From Kutzneria viridogrisea (GTDB lineage: Bacteria; Actinomycetota; Actinomycetes; Mycobacteriales; Pseudonocardiaceae), in the NCBI GenBank assembly GCA_014138725.1, contig JACJID010000006.1:370001-434000 (forward strand): a DNA stretch of 64,000 nt. Reading direction: 5' to 3'. Below the pieces are notes generated by a model, which was given only the letters and a program-made list of their open reading frames with translations, was not told where the DNA came from and ran no database searches. Made by a program: the position numbers and the translations under genes. Shown here in pieces: positions 48,812 to 56,974 of the stretch. Every line of letters begins with the position of its first letter. The first letter of the stretch is position 1.

Positions 48812-49147
48812 TTAGGCGGGGGCGCGGACCTCGGCGATGCGGTCCATGTGCTGGGTGCCCCAGGCGCCGAGGGGGCGCAGGGCCTCGTGCAGGGACAGGC
48901 CGAACTCGCTGAGCGAGTACTCGACGCGGGGCACGGTCTCGTCGAACGCCTCGCGGCGGACGATCTGGTCGGCCGCCATCTCGCGCAGGTGCTGGGTGAG
49001 CACCTTCTCGCTGATGCCGGGCAGCAGGCGGCGCAGCTCGCCGAACCGGCGCGGCTGGTCGTGCATCGCCCACAGCAGCAGCACCTTCCACTTGCCGCCG
49101 ATCATGTCCACCGCAGCGTCGAGACCGCACACGTATGGCCTGCTCAC
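48812..49147 (-). CDS. HxlR-family transcriptional regulator
   Basis: 111 aa. VCGLDAAVDMIGGKWKVLLLWAMHDQPRRFGELRRLLPGISEKVLTQHLREMAADQIVRREAFDETVPRVEYSLSEFG is a complete HxlR winged helix. The GTG at 49147 is chosen because VSRPYVCGLDAAVDMIGG is the normal family start, with the N-terminal cysteine that can sense electrophiles; the ATG at 49237 would run through the operator region. Divergent from the imine-reductase-like gene, which it probably controls. Confidence 0.88.
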   Translation of the reverse strand: MSRPYVCGLDAAVDMIGGKWKVLLLWAMHDQPRRFGELRRLLPGISEKVLTQHLREMAADQIVRREAFDETVPRVEYSLSEFGLSLHEALRPLGAWGTQHMDRIAEVRAPA

Positions 49148-49169
49148 CGTGCCCCCCACTGACTTCCAG

Positions 49170-49205
49170 GTGCGTACCCACTTCGAAGTGCGTACTTGAT
49201 CAAGT
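49170..49205. promoter_or_regulatory. Probable HxlR operator region
   Basis: Two perfect 12-bp palindromes, CACTTCGAAGTG (49179-49190) and ACTTGATCAAGT (49194-49205), plus the direct repeat GTGCGTAC at 49170-49177 and 49188-49195, in the 129-nt gap between hxlR and the divergent oxidoreductase. Such dense symmetry suits an autoregulator's binding site. Confidence 0.7.
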
Positions 49206-49276
49206 TCTGTCCCCGGGCCGAGCATTGTGCCCGGCATGCCGAGGCCGATCTCGTTCGATGGTAGGGGAAATCACTG

Positions 49277-50146
49277 ATGGACAAGCGGGAGCGCGTGACG
49301 GTCCTGGGCCTGGGCAGGATGGGCGCGGCGCTGGCCGGGGCCCTGCTCGCGGCCGGGCACCCGACGACGGTGTGGAACAGGTCGGCGGCCAAGGCCGGAG
49401 ACCTGGTGGCGCGCGGCGCGGTGCTGGCGCGCACGGCGGCCGAGGCGGTGCGGGCCAGCGAGGTGGTGGTGGTCTGCGTGACCGACTACGACGTGGCCGG
49501 TGACCTGCTGGGGCCGCTGGCCGGGGAGCTGGCGGGCCGCGCACTGATCAACCTCACCTCCGGCTCGCCGGAGCAGGCCAGGCGCAGCGCGGACTGGGCC
49601 GCCGAACACGGTATCGACTACCTGGACGGCACGATCATGGCGGTGCCGCAGGGCATCGGCCAACCGGGTTCGGTGCTGCTGCTCTCCGGATCGGCAGAGG
49701 TCCACAGTGGACGCAAGGCGCTGATCGAGCTGTGGGGCGATGGCGACTACCTCGGCGCCGACGCGGGACTGTCCGCGCTGTACGACCTGGCGCTGCTGGG
49801 TGTCATGTGGTCGACGATCGCGTCGTTCCTGCACGGGGCCGCACTGCTGGGTACCGAGGACGTGACGGCACAGCAGTTCCTGCCGAAGGTCGAGCGCTGG
49901 CTGGGCGCGGTGGCCAGCTTCCTGCCGGGGATCGCGGCGCAGGCCGACAGCGGGGACTACGCCACGGACGTGTCCGGGCTGGACATCAACGTGGCCGGGC
50001 TCGACCTGCTCGCGCGGGTCAGCCGGGCTCAGGGCATCGGCACCGACGTGCCCGCCGCGCTGCACGAGCTGTACGCGCGGCGGCTGGCCCAGGGCAGCGC
50101 GAACGACGGCCTGGCCAGCTTGATCGACACGATTCGCAGGGGATGA
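49277..50146 (+). CDS. NAD(P)-dependent oxidoreductase, imine-reductase-like
   Basis: 289 aa, beta-hydroxyacid-dehydrogenase superfamily. Rossmann motif VTVLGLGRMGAALAGALLAAGH with VWNRSAAKA gives the NADP-type loop. INLTSGSPEQAR and YLDGTIMAVPQGIG are the blocks that mark imine reductases rather than 3-hydroxyisobutyrate dehydrogenases (whose substrate lysine is absent). Tyr169/Asp170 lie in the region of the catalytic residue. It would reduce cyclic imines or similar substrates; the natural substrate is unknown. It overlaps the SDR gene (ATGA). Confidence 0.82.
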   Translation: MDKRERVTVLGLGRMGAALAGALLAAGHPTTVWNRSAAKAGDLVARGAVLARTAAEAVRASEVVVVCVTDYDVAGDLLGPLAGELAGRALINLTSGSPEQARRSADWAAEHGIDYLDGTIMAVPQGIGQPGSVLLLSGSAEVHSGRKALIELWGDGDYLGADAGLSALYDLALLGVMWSTIASFLHGAALLGTEDVTAQQFLPKVERWLGAVASFLPGIAAQADSGDYATDVSGLDINVAGLDLLARVSRAQGIGTDVPAALHELYARRLAQGSANDGLASLIDTIRRG

Positions 50147-50904
50147 GGACGAGCATGTACGAGGGCAGGAAGGCCGTGGTGACCGGCGGTACCCACGGCA
50201 TGGGCATGGCGATGGTCCGCGCGCTGCTCGACAGTGGAGCGCAGGTGCTGCTCACCGGCCACAGTGAGGCCAACCTGGCGGCGGCTCGGCAGTCGGTGGG
50301 CGACCGGGCGCACGTGGTGCGGTCCGACGTCACCGACCTGGCCGAGGTCCAGGCGCTGGGTGATGTGGTCCAGGAGCGGTTCGGGCAGGTGGGCGCGGTG
50401 TTCGTCAACGCCGGTCACGCGGTGCTGGAGCCAGTGGAGCTGGTCAGCGAGCAGAGCTTCGACCGGATCTTCGCGGTGAACGCCAAGGGCGCGTACTTCA
50501 CCGCGCAGCGGCTCGCCCCGCTGGTGCGCGACGGCGGCTCGCTGGTGTTCACCACGGTCACCGACACCAGGGCGGTGCCGGGCATGAGCGTCTACCTGGG
50601 CGCCAAGGCCGCGGTGCGCAGCTTCGCCAAGGGCTTCGCCGCCGAGTTGCTGCCGAGGCGGATCAGGGTGAACTCGGTGGGCCCCGGCTACATCGACACG
50701 CCGACCATGGGTGTGTCCGGGGTGTCCGCCGAGGAGCTGGCCGCCTTCGCCGAGGAGGGCAGTCAGGTCACGCCGCTGGGCCGGATCGGCACGGCCGAGG
50801 AGGTCGCCGCGGCCGCGCTGTTCCTGGCCTTCCAGGCGGGCTTCACCACCGGGGCCGAGCTCACCGTGGACGGCGGCCTGGCCTCGGTGTCCGCCGCGCA
50901 CTGA
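50143..50904 (+). CDS. Short-chain dehydrogenase/reductase
   Basis: 253 aa. TGGTHGMGMAM is the cofactor loop, SDVTD and NAGHAV follow, Asn113 is conserved, and Tyr151 and Lys155 (SVYLGAKAA) are the catalytic pair. The serine usually 13 residues before the tyrosine is replaced by threonine (T138). PGYIDTPTM and the C-terminal LTVDGGLASV are typical of classical SDRs. The start overlaps the imine-reductase-like stop; a second ATG at 50155 is possible. The two enzymes are translationally coupled and probably share a pathway. Confidence 0.88.
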   Translation: MRTSMYEGRKAVVTGGTHGMGMAMVRALLDSGAQVLLTGHSEANLAAARQSVGDRAHVVRSDVTDLAEVQALGDVVQERFGQVGAVFVNAGHAVLEPVELVSEQSFDRIFAVNAKGAYFTAQRLAPLVRDGGSLVFTTVTDTRAVPGMSVYLGAKAAVRSFAKGFAAELLPRRIRVNSVGPGYIDTPTMGVSGVSAEELAAFAEEGSQVTPLGRIGTAEEVAAAALFLAFQAGFTTGAELTVDGGLASVSAAH

Positions 50905-50937
50905 TCCCGGGCCGTATCCAGCGCAGTACTCGGCGTC

Positions 50938-51789
50938 TTACTGCCCCGCGGGCGATTCCGTGAACCCCGTGCGCCAGGACTCGTGGCGCGGAGACCAGCC
51001 GAAGTGCTTGCGCACCAAGCTGTTGTCCGCGCCACGAGCCCACGCCGACCGCTCACCGACCGGGCTGGTCGGCGGCTCGGGTGCGTGCACGGCCCGGCAG
51101 AACACGGGGACCCACTCGCGGCCGGGTGCGGGCTCGTCATCGGCGATGTTGAGCGTGGCGGGGTCCCAGACCAGCGCGGACACGGCGGCTCGTGCCGCGT
51201 CGTCCACGTGTACGAAGCTGGTGACGTCATCGTTGGGCCGCAAGCGATCCGCGTACGCCCCGCCAGCGGTGAACCAGGTGCCGGGACCGTACAACAGGCC
51301 GTAGCGGAGCAGTACGTGCCCGGGGACCTCGCGCACGGCGGACTCCAGTGCGGCCACGCCCAGCACCGTCGTGCGGCGTGGCTCGTCGGCGTCCAGATCG
51401 AGCGATTCCTCTTCTGTGGCGGGGAGTTCGCCGCCGACGTACGCCCAGGCGATGCTCTGCGCGACGATCCGCTGGACGTCGGCGGCCAGTGCGGCGTCAA
51501 CCAGGTTGCGGGTGCCCACCTCGCGCAGTTCCGCGTTGCGCCGGAGATCGCCGCCGCTGAGGTCGGTGAGCTGGTGCACCACGGCGTCGGGGCGGGCGTC
51601 ACGGGTGAGCGCGATCACCGAATCGCGCTCGAAGACGTTGGCCACCAACGGGTTCGCGCCGAGTTTGCGCAGCACGGCGGAACTGGCCGATCGACGGGTG
51701 AGCGCGGTGACCTGGTGCCCGTCGCGGACGAGCAGGGGGATCAGGCGGCGGCCGAGCACGCCGGTCGCCCCGGCCAACAGGATGTGCAT
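50938..51789 (-). CDS. NAD-dependent epimerase/dehydratase family protein
   Basis: 283 aa atypical/extended SDR. MHILLAGATGVLGRRLIPLLVRDGHQVTALTRR is the dinucleotide-binding start. AQSIAWAYVGGELPATEEESLD and LLRYGLLYGPGTWF are typical extended-SDR segments, and FVHVDDAARAAVSAL the later conserved block. The catalytic Tyr-x-x-x-Lys is degenerate (Tyr followed by VGG), so it may bind nucleotide without epimerase chemistry. It converges on the SDR gene with a 33-nt gap and lies downstream of the IclR gene on the same strand. Confidence 0.82.
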   Translation of the reverse strand: MHILLAGATGVLGRRLIPLLVRDGHQVTALTRRSASSAVLRKLGANPLVANVFERDSVIALTRDARPDAVVHQLTDLSGGDLRRNAELREVGTRNLVDAALAADVQRIVAQSIAWAYVGGELPATEEESLDLDADEPRRTTVLGVAALESAVREVPGHVLLRYGLLYGPGTWFTAGGAYADRLRPNDDVTSFVHVDDAARAAVSALVWDPATLNIADDEPAPGREWVPVFCRAVHAPEPPTSPVGERSAWARGADNSLVRKHFGWSPRHESWRTGFTESPAGQ

Positions 51790-51844
51790 GCACCGAGGCT
51801 AGGTCGTGGCCGGACCGGGGGAGTGGACCAGCGCTGGCCCGTTT

Positions 51845-52576
51845 TCATGGACCAGCGAGGCTGCGCGAGATGCCCGCCGCGGCCGTGCGCACGGCGATCC
51901 CGAGCCGGTCGAGGTCCACAGTGGAGTGAGCGACGATCGACACCGAGGCGATCACCTCCCCGCTCGGGTGCACCACGGGTGCGGCCACCGAGCCCGCGCC
52001 CAGCGACATTTCCTGCCGGGAGAAGGCCATGCCCTGCTCGCGCACCTCGGCCAGCGCCCTGGCGAGCCTGCCGGGCTGCGCGATCGTGTGCCGGGTGAGC
52101 CGGGGCAGCCCGGCCGCGAGCAGTGCGGCCAGCAGTTCCGGTGGGGCGTGTGCGAGCAGCACCTTGCCGACCCCGGTGGCGTGCAGGGGGAGCCGCCCGC
52201 CGACGCGGGTCCTGGTGGCCACCGAGCGCAGGTTGTTGATCTTCTCTATGCACAGGGCGGTGCGCTCGTCCAGCACGGCGAGCTGGATGTTCTCGTGCGT
52301 GGCCTGGTACAGGTCCTGCATGTACGGCAGGGCCAGCTCGCGCAGGTCCCGGTAGACCGGGGACAGCGCGCCGAGTTTCCACAGTCGGAAGCCGATCCGG
52401 TACCGGCCGTCCGGCAGCCGGTCCAGACCACCCCAGGCGGTCAGTTCGCGCACGTAGCGCCAGGCCGTGGGCATGGGCAGCCCGGTGCGGGCCACGATCT
52501 CGGTCAGCGAGAGCGGGGGCGTGTCCGCCTCGAAGCAGTCGAGCACGCCGAACAGCCGCCGGGCCAGGTTGGTCAC
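51845..52576 (-). CDS. IclR-family transcriptional regulator
   Basis: 243 aa. N-terminal winged helix (ARRLFGVLDCFEADTPPLSLTEIVARTGLPMPTAWRYVRELTAWGGLDRL) and C-terminal ligand-binding domain (PYMQDLYQATHENIQLAVLDERTALCIEKI; LPLHATGVGKVLLAH). Divergent from the SnoaL-like gene (68 nt), with a palindrome in between, so it likely controls that gene. The epimerase-like gene 55 nt downstream may be co-transcribed. Confidence 0.92.
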   Translation of the reverse strand: MTNLARRLFGVLDCFEADTPPLSLTEIVARTGLPMPTAWRYVRELTAWGGLDRLPDGRYRIGFRLWKLGALSPVYRDLRELALPYMQDLYQATHENIQLAVLDERTALCIEKINNLRSVATRTRVGGRLPLHATGVGKVLLAHAPPELLAALLAAGLPRLTRHTIAQPGRLARALAEVREQGMAFSRQEMSLGAGSVAAPVVHPSGEVIASVSIVAHSTVDLDRLGIAVRTAAAGISRSLAGP

Positions 52577-52584
52577 CTACTCAT

Positions 52585-52599
52585 TTTCACCTGGTGAAA
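52585..52599. promoter_or_regulatory. Probable IclR operator
   Basis: TTTCAC-CTG-GTGAAA palindrome between divergent IclR and SnoaL-like genes, 8 nt upstream of the IclR start and 45 nt upstream of the SnoaL-like start. Confidence 0.65.
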
Positions 52600-52644
52600 G
52601 TGAACTGTCGACAGGCCGCGGCCCGCGGCAGCACCCTCGGTGGC

Positions 52645-53283
52645 ATGAACTCCACCTTCGCACTGACGATCCTGGACGAGTTGCTGATCAGCGACGTGGT
52701 CGAGAAGTGGGCGCTGTACCGCGACGCGGGTGACTGGGAGCGGTTCCGCCGCGTGTGGCACGAGGACGGTTACATGAGCGCCACCTGGTTCCAGGGCCCG
52801 GCCGAGGAGTTCGTCGAGGCCAGCCGCCGCGGCATGGCGCAGGGCGTGAGCATCCTGCACTTCCTGGGCGGCACCGCGGTCGAGGCCGTCGGTGACCGGG
52901 CCGTCGCGCAGACCAAGATGACCATCAGCCAGCGGGACACCGTGCACGGGGTGCTCGTGGATGTGCTGTGCACCGGGCGGTTCTACGACTTCTTCGCCAA
53001 GCGCGAGGGCCAGTGGCGCATCGTGCGCCGTCAGCCGATCTACGAGAAGGACCGGATGGACCCCGTGCGCCCCGGCACCGTCCCGGACCTGGACGAGGCG
53101 GTGCTGGCCAGCTTCCCCGAGGGCTACCGGCACCTGGGCTACCTGCAGACCGCCGCCGGGTTCGAGGTCCGGGACGGGCTGCCTGGTCTGCGCGGGGAGG
53201 CCGTCGAGCGGCTGTACCGCGAGGGGCGCGACTGGCTCGCCGGGTCACGGCTGCCCGGGGCGGTACCGCGCATCGCTGACTGA
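52645..53283 (+). CDS. SnoaL-like/NTF2-fold protein
   Basis: 212 aa. LLISDVVEKWALYRDAGDWERFRRVWHEDGYMSATWFQGPAEEFVEASRRG is the first half of a SnoaL-like NTF2 fold, followed by TKMTISQRDTVHGVLVDVLCTGRFYDFFAKREGQWRIVRRQPIYEKD. Such proteins act as small isomerases, cyclases, dehydratases or dioxygenase partners, so no reaction can be assigned. ATG 52645 is preferred to a GTG at 52594 that lies in the operator. Its last codons form one arm of a terminator hairpin. Confidence 0.82.
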   Translation: MNSTFALTILDELLISDVVEKWALYRDAGDWERFRRVWHEDGYMSATWFQGPAEEFVEASRRGMAQGVSILHFLGGTAVEAVGDRAVAQTKMTISQRDTVHGVLVDVLCTGRFYDFFAKREGQWRIVRRQPIYEKDRMDPVRPGTVPDLDEAVLASFPEGYRHLGYLQTAAGFEVRDGLPGLRGEAVERLYREGRDWLAGSRLPGAVPRIAD

Positions 53284-53297
53284 ATTCTCAGTCAGCG
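53274..53297. terminator. Hairpin spanning both convergent stop codons
   Basis: CGCTGACTGA (53274-53283) pairs perfectly with TCAGTCAGCG (53288-53297) around ATTC. Each arm contains the stop codon and the last two sense codons (Ala-Asp-stop) of one of the two convergent genes. Confidence 0.75.
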
Positions 53298-54058
53298 GCA
53301 GGGTAGCGCCGCGCGTACTGGGCCGGGGTCTCGCCGACCAGGTCGGCGAAGTCGCGGCTGAAGTGCGCCTGGTCGGCATAACCGAGCTCGGCGGCCAGCG
53401 CGGCCCAGTCCACCGAACGGCCCGAGGCGAGCCGCTCGGTCACCTCGTGCAGGAGGTAGCGGCGGATCACCCACTTCGGGCCGACCCCGACGTGCTCGGC
53501 GAACAGCCGCTGCAACTGCCGCACGCCCAATCCCGTGCGGGCGGCCAGCTCGTCCACCCTGGTGATCGACGGTTCGGCTGCCACCAGCGCGACGATCTCC
53601 TTCGCCTGCAAGGAAACTGGGTCGGGCGCGGGCAGCCGTTCGCGCAGGAACCGTTGCACCGTCGCGACCTGCTCGGCTTCCTCGCCCTGGGGTACTGGCA
53701 GATCCCGGCCGAAGACCTCGTCCGCGCGCCGCACGCGGTTGGTGATCGTCGACAGCGGGGCACGGAGCACCGGCTGGAAGCAGCCGGGGTGGAACGCCAC
53801 GCCGAACACCCGGCCCAGTCCGGACAACTCGCGCACGACGTGACCGCGTGCGACCCCGTGCACCTCGGCGCGGCCCTCGCGGAAGGTCAGGTGCACGTTC
53901 GGGTAGGGCACGATCAGCTGCCGGTACGGGGCCTGGCCGCGCAGGTCCCAACTGGCCAGCCAGAAGCGGGCCACGAACGGGGCCAGGTCGGCGGGCGGCA
54001 GGTGGTGGGAGTGCTGCTGGAAATCCACCCACCTGCCACGCAGTCCGCGTTCGTCCAC
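53288..54058 (-). CDS. AraC-family transcriptional regulator
   Basis: 256 aa. The N-terminal domain (FVARFWLASWDLRGQAPYRQLIVPYPNVHLTFREG) resembles the cupin-like DUF6597-type domain of many actinobacterial AraC proteins. The C-terminal double HTH is clear (RVDELAARTGLGVRQLQRLFAEHVGVGPKWVIRRYLLHE ... WAALAAELGYADQAHFSRDFADLVGETPAQYARRY). Its GTG start lies 5 nt after the MFS exporter stop on the same strand, so the two are almost certainly co-transcribed. Confidence 0.92.
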   Translation of the reverse strand: MDERGLRGRWVDFQQHSHHLPPADLAPFVARFWLASWDLRGQAPYRQLIVPYPNVHLTFREGRAEVHGVARGHVVRELSGLGRVFGVAFHPGCFQPVLRAPLSTITNRVRRADEVFGRDLPVPQGEEAEQVATVQRFLRERLPAPDPVSLQAKEIVALVAAEPSITRVDELAARTGLGVRQLQRLFAEHVGVGPKWVIRRYLLHEVTERLASGRSVDWAALAAELGYADQAHFSRDFADLVGETPAQYARRYPAAD

Positions 54059-54062
54059 ATGC

Positions 54063-55313
54063 CTACGTTAGTTGCCGCACCTGTTCAGCCGGGCGGTCGG
54101 CAGGTGCCGCGTGTTCGCGGCGGGGCAGCAGCAGCGGGGTGCACAGGATGAGCACCCCGGCGACCGCGATGGCGGTGCGCGAGCCGACGAGGCTGGCGAG
54201 CAGCCCCCACAGCAGCGTCAGCAGAGCGATGGTGGCGCTGCTCGTGATCGACCACGCCGACAGGACCCTGGCGACGCGGTCCGAGGTGGTGCGTTCGAGC
54301 CGGTAGGTGGCGTACACCGGGTTGAAGACCCCCATGCAGGTGATCAGGCCGAGTTCGACCAGGACGACCAGCAGCAGCCCTGGGATGCCTGGGCCGACGA
54401 ATGGCAGGCCCAGCAGCCAACACGCCCGAAGGGCGCCGCTGACGATCAGCACCCGGTGCTGCCCGAACCTGCTGACCAACGGCCGCGCGATCCGCGAACC
54501 GAGCAGACCGCCCAGGCACGGCACGCCGAAGGCCAGCCCGTACTGCCAGGGTGCGAAGCCCTCCTCGCCCAGGAGCAGGACCGCCAGCAGCGGCGCGGTC
54601 GCCATGATCAGTCCGTTCACCAGGCTGGTGTTGAGGAACAGCGGCCGGAGCTGGGGGTGGCGCAGGATGAAGCGCCAGCCGTCCAGCATCTCACCCGCGG
54701 TGAACCCCTTGTCGTTCCTGGGCGCGGGTCGCGGCTCGTGGCCCCCGATCGCCCGCACCCCGAGCGCGGACAACAGGTAACTGACCGCGTCCACCACCAC
54801 TGTGGTCAGCGGTCCGAAGACCCCGATCAACGCCCCGCCCAGGGGCGGTCCGATGACGGTCGCCGTCCACATCGTGGACTCGAACCTGCCATTGGCCTTG
54901 AGCAGGTCCTCCTTGCGCACCAGCGCCTTGAGGCACGCCCCGCTCGCGGCGGTGAACACGATGTTGGCCGCCGCCACGACCACCGACACCACGACGAGCT
55001 GGGTGAAGGTCAGCCCACCGAGCAGGTAGGCGGCGGGCAGGGACAGCAGGGCGGCGAGCCGGAGCAGGTCCATCGCGATCATGACCGGCTGTTTGCGGCG
55101 GAACTCCACCCACGGCCCCAGCGGGAGTGCGATCAACGCGCCCACCGCCAGGCCCGCGGCGGACAGCAGGGACACCTGTGCCGGGCTGCTGTGCAGCACC
55201 AGGATCGCGATCAGCGGGAACGCGTCGAGCGCGAGCCAGGTGCCCACCGCGCTGGCGGCGTAGGCCGCCCACAACCACCCGAAATCCCGCCCCAACGACT
55301 GTGTACGTCCCAT
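54063..55313 (-). CDS. MFS exporter
   Basis: 416 aa with about 12 membrane helices, starting MGRTQSLGRDFGWLWAAYAASAVGTWLALDAFPLIAILVLHSS. LIALPLGPWVEFRRKQPVMIAMDLLR is the loop 2-3 motif of the MFS_3 group of drug or siderophore exporters. The ATG at 55313 is used; the frame stays open beyond it antisense to the LysR gene. Divergent from the LysR regulator (120 nt apart) and followed by araC. Confidence 0.9.
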   Translation of the reverse strand: MGRTQSLGRDFGWLWAAYAASAVGTWLALDAFPLIAILVLHSSPAQVSLLSAAGLAVGALIALPLGPWVEFRRKQPVMIAMDLLRLAALLSLPAAYLLGGLTFTQLVVVSVVVAAANIVFTAASGACLKALVRKEDLLKANGRFESTMWTATVIGPPLGGALIGVFGPLTTVVVDAVSYLLSALGVRAIGGHEPRPAPRNDKGFTAGEMLDGWRFILRHPQLRPLFLNTSLVNGLIMATAPLLAVLLLGEEGFAPWQYGLAFGVPCLGGLLGSRIARPLVSRFGQHRVLIVSGALRACWLLGLPFVGPGIPGLLLVVLVELGLITCMGVFNPVYATYRLERTTSDRVARVLSAWSITSSATIALLTLLWGLLASLVGSRTAIAVAGVLILCTPLLLPRREHAAPADRPAEQVRQLT

Positions 55314-55397
55314 GACCGCCTCCGACCCGTTCGACCGACCGAGGGGATCAAACAGCCGGGCCCACGCGGTGATCAAACAACTGGCGGCTCGGAGTGC

Positions 55398-55414
55398 CAC
55401 AACGAGCGGTTGTG
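55398..55414. promoter_or_regulatory. Probable LysR-type operator
   Basis: CACAAC-GAGCG-GTTGTG inverted repeat, 17 bp, 19 nt before the LysR start and 84 nt from the MFS start, in the divergent intergenic region where LysR regulators normally bind. Confidence 0.65.
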
Positions 55415-55433
55415 CACGGGCTAGGTTGGCGGG

Positions 55434-56357
55434 GTGGACCTCGAGCTCGTGCGCACCTTCCTCGCGGTTGCCGACCAGGGGCAGTTCCAGGAGGCCGCGG
55501 TCGAGTTGTCCGTGACCCAGCAAGCGGTCTCCAAGCGGGTCGCGGCCCTGGAGGCGGAGCTCGGTGTCCGGCTGTTCGCCCGCACGGCACGAGGAGCGCA
55601 GCTGACCATCGACGGGCAGGCGTTCCTCCCGCACGCCCGCGCCGTGCTCGACGCGGTGCAGCGCGCCGTCGAGTCCGTGCGACCCGGCCGCCGCGCCCTG
55701 CGGGTGGACGTGCTCCGTCGCCACCTGGCCTCGGCCGCCATGCTCCAGGACTTCCACCGCGAGCACCCGGAGGTCGAGCTCGACGTGGTGACCCTGCCCA
55801 ACGCCGAGGCCGCCACCGCGGCCGTGCACGCCAGCACGATCGACGCGGCCTTCTGCAACCAGAGGGTTCCCCTGAGCCGGTTGCCCGAGAACGTGCTGGG
55901 CGTGCGCGTGTTCGACGAACCGATCGAGCTCCTGACCGGTCCCGGCCACGAACTCGCCAGCATGCGCTCGGTCACCCTCGCGGAACTCGTCGGGCACAGG
56001 ATCTGGATCCCCGGCATGGTCACCGGCTCGGAATGGGCCGCATACTACGAGGAACTCGCCGCGAGCTTCGGGCTCAGCATCGACGCGGAGGGCCCCAACT
56101 TCGGTGTCGAGTACCTCCTGGAGGCGGTGAGCCGCTCGGTCTCGCTGGCGACCTTCGTCGGCGAGCGGACACGTCTGGTGTGGACCGCGCGCCAGGACCT
56201 CAGGCGAATCTCGTTGCACGGCCCGACACCCGTGTACCCGCACTCCCTGATCTGGCGAGCCGACAACCTCCATCCCGGGCTCGTGGCCCTCCGCGAACAC
56301 CTCGCCCGCAGGCGGCCAGTCGCCCGTGACACCTGGTTGCCGAGCTGGGCCCGGTGA
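55434..56357 (+). CDS. LysR-family transcriptional regulator
   Basis: 307 aa, GTG start. Winged helix MDLELVRTFLAVADQGQFQEAAVELSVTQQAVSKRVAALEAELGVRLFART is canonical, followed by the periplasmic-binding-like effector domain (LRVDVLRRHLASAAMLQDFHREHPEVELDVV). Divergent from the MFS exporter, so it most likely controls export of its effector. Confidence 0.93.
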   Translation: MDLELVRTFLAVADQGQFQEAAVELSVTQQAVSKRVAALEAELGVRLFARTARGAQLTIDGQAFLPHARAVLDAVQRAVESVRPGRRALRVDVLRRHLASAAMLQDFHREHPEVELDVVTLPNAEAATAAVHASTIDAAFCNQRVPLSRLPENVLGVRVFDEPIELLTGPGHELASMRSVTLAELVGHRIWIPGMVTGSEWAAYYEELAASFGLSIDAEGPNFGVEYLLEAVSRSVSLATFVGERTRLVWTARQDLRRISLHGPTPVYPHSLIWRADNLHPGLVALREHLARRRPVARDTWLPSWAR

Positions 56358-56419
56358 CCGGCGCCGCCGTGTCGCGTTTGTTCAATACGGCCCGGCGAAC
56401 AGCTGCCTATCGTGGCCAG

Positions 56420-56974
56420 ATGCAGCACCACAGGATCCTGACCCTGGCCGCCGAACCGATCACCGAGGTGCTCGGCTCACTGCGGGCCGACCAGTTCGAC
56501 CTGCCCACGCCGTGCGCCGAATTCACCGTGCGCCAACTGGTCGAGCACCTGATCGAGTGGGGGCCCGCGTTGGAAGGGGCCGCGCGCAAGGAATTCCTGC
56601 CGCCGAGTCCCGGACCGGCCGACGCCGAGGCGCTGCTGGCGCAGATCGACCGGCTGGTCCGGGCCTGGGGGCGGGCCGAGGCGTGGCAGGGCATGACGCG
56701 GGTGGGCGGCCCCACCGAGTTCCCGGCGGAGTTCGCGGGCGGCATGGTCCTCGGCGAGCTGGTCGTGCACGGCTGGGACCTCGCGCGGGCGGTCTCCTGG
56801 AGTCCACAGTGGAATGACGAGGTGTTGCTGCCACTGCACGGAATACTCGTCGAGACGGCCCAGTTGGGGCGGGACATGGGCGTCTACGCCGCTCGGGTCG
56901 AGGTGCCCGATGAATCGTCCACTGTGGACAAGGTGCTCGGGCTCACTGGGCGCGACCCGGGCTGGCGCGCCTAG
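56420..56974 (+). CDS. TIGR03086 family protein (DinB/MDMPI-like)
   Basis: 184 aa. LRADQFDLPTPCAEFTVRQLVEHLIEWGPALEGAA is the family signature; the histidine in EHLIEW and a later one (VVHGWDLARA) are likely metal ligands of the DinB-like four-helix fold. Relatives include mycothiol-dependent maleylpyruvate isomerase, so mycothiol-linked chemistry is possible. ATG 56420 chosen; a GTG at 56354 overlapping the LysR stop is an alternative. Its stop shares CTAG with the next convergent gene. Confidence 0.87.
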   Translation: MQHHRILTLAAEPITEVLGSLRADQFDLPTPCAEFTVRQLVEHLIEWGPALEGAARKEFLPPSPGPADAEALLAQIDRLVRAWGRAEAWQGMTRVGGPTEFPAEFAGGMVLGELVVHGWDLARAVSWSPQWNDEVLLPLHGILVETAQLGRDMGVYAARVEVPDESSTVDKVLGLTGRDPGWRA

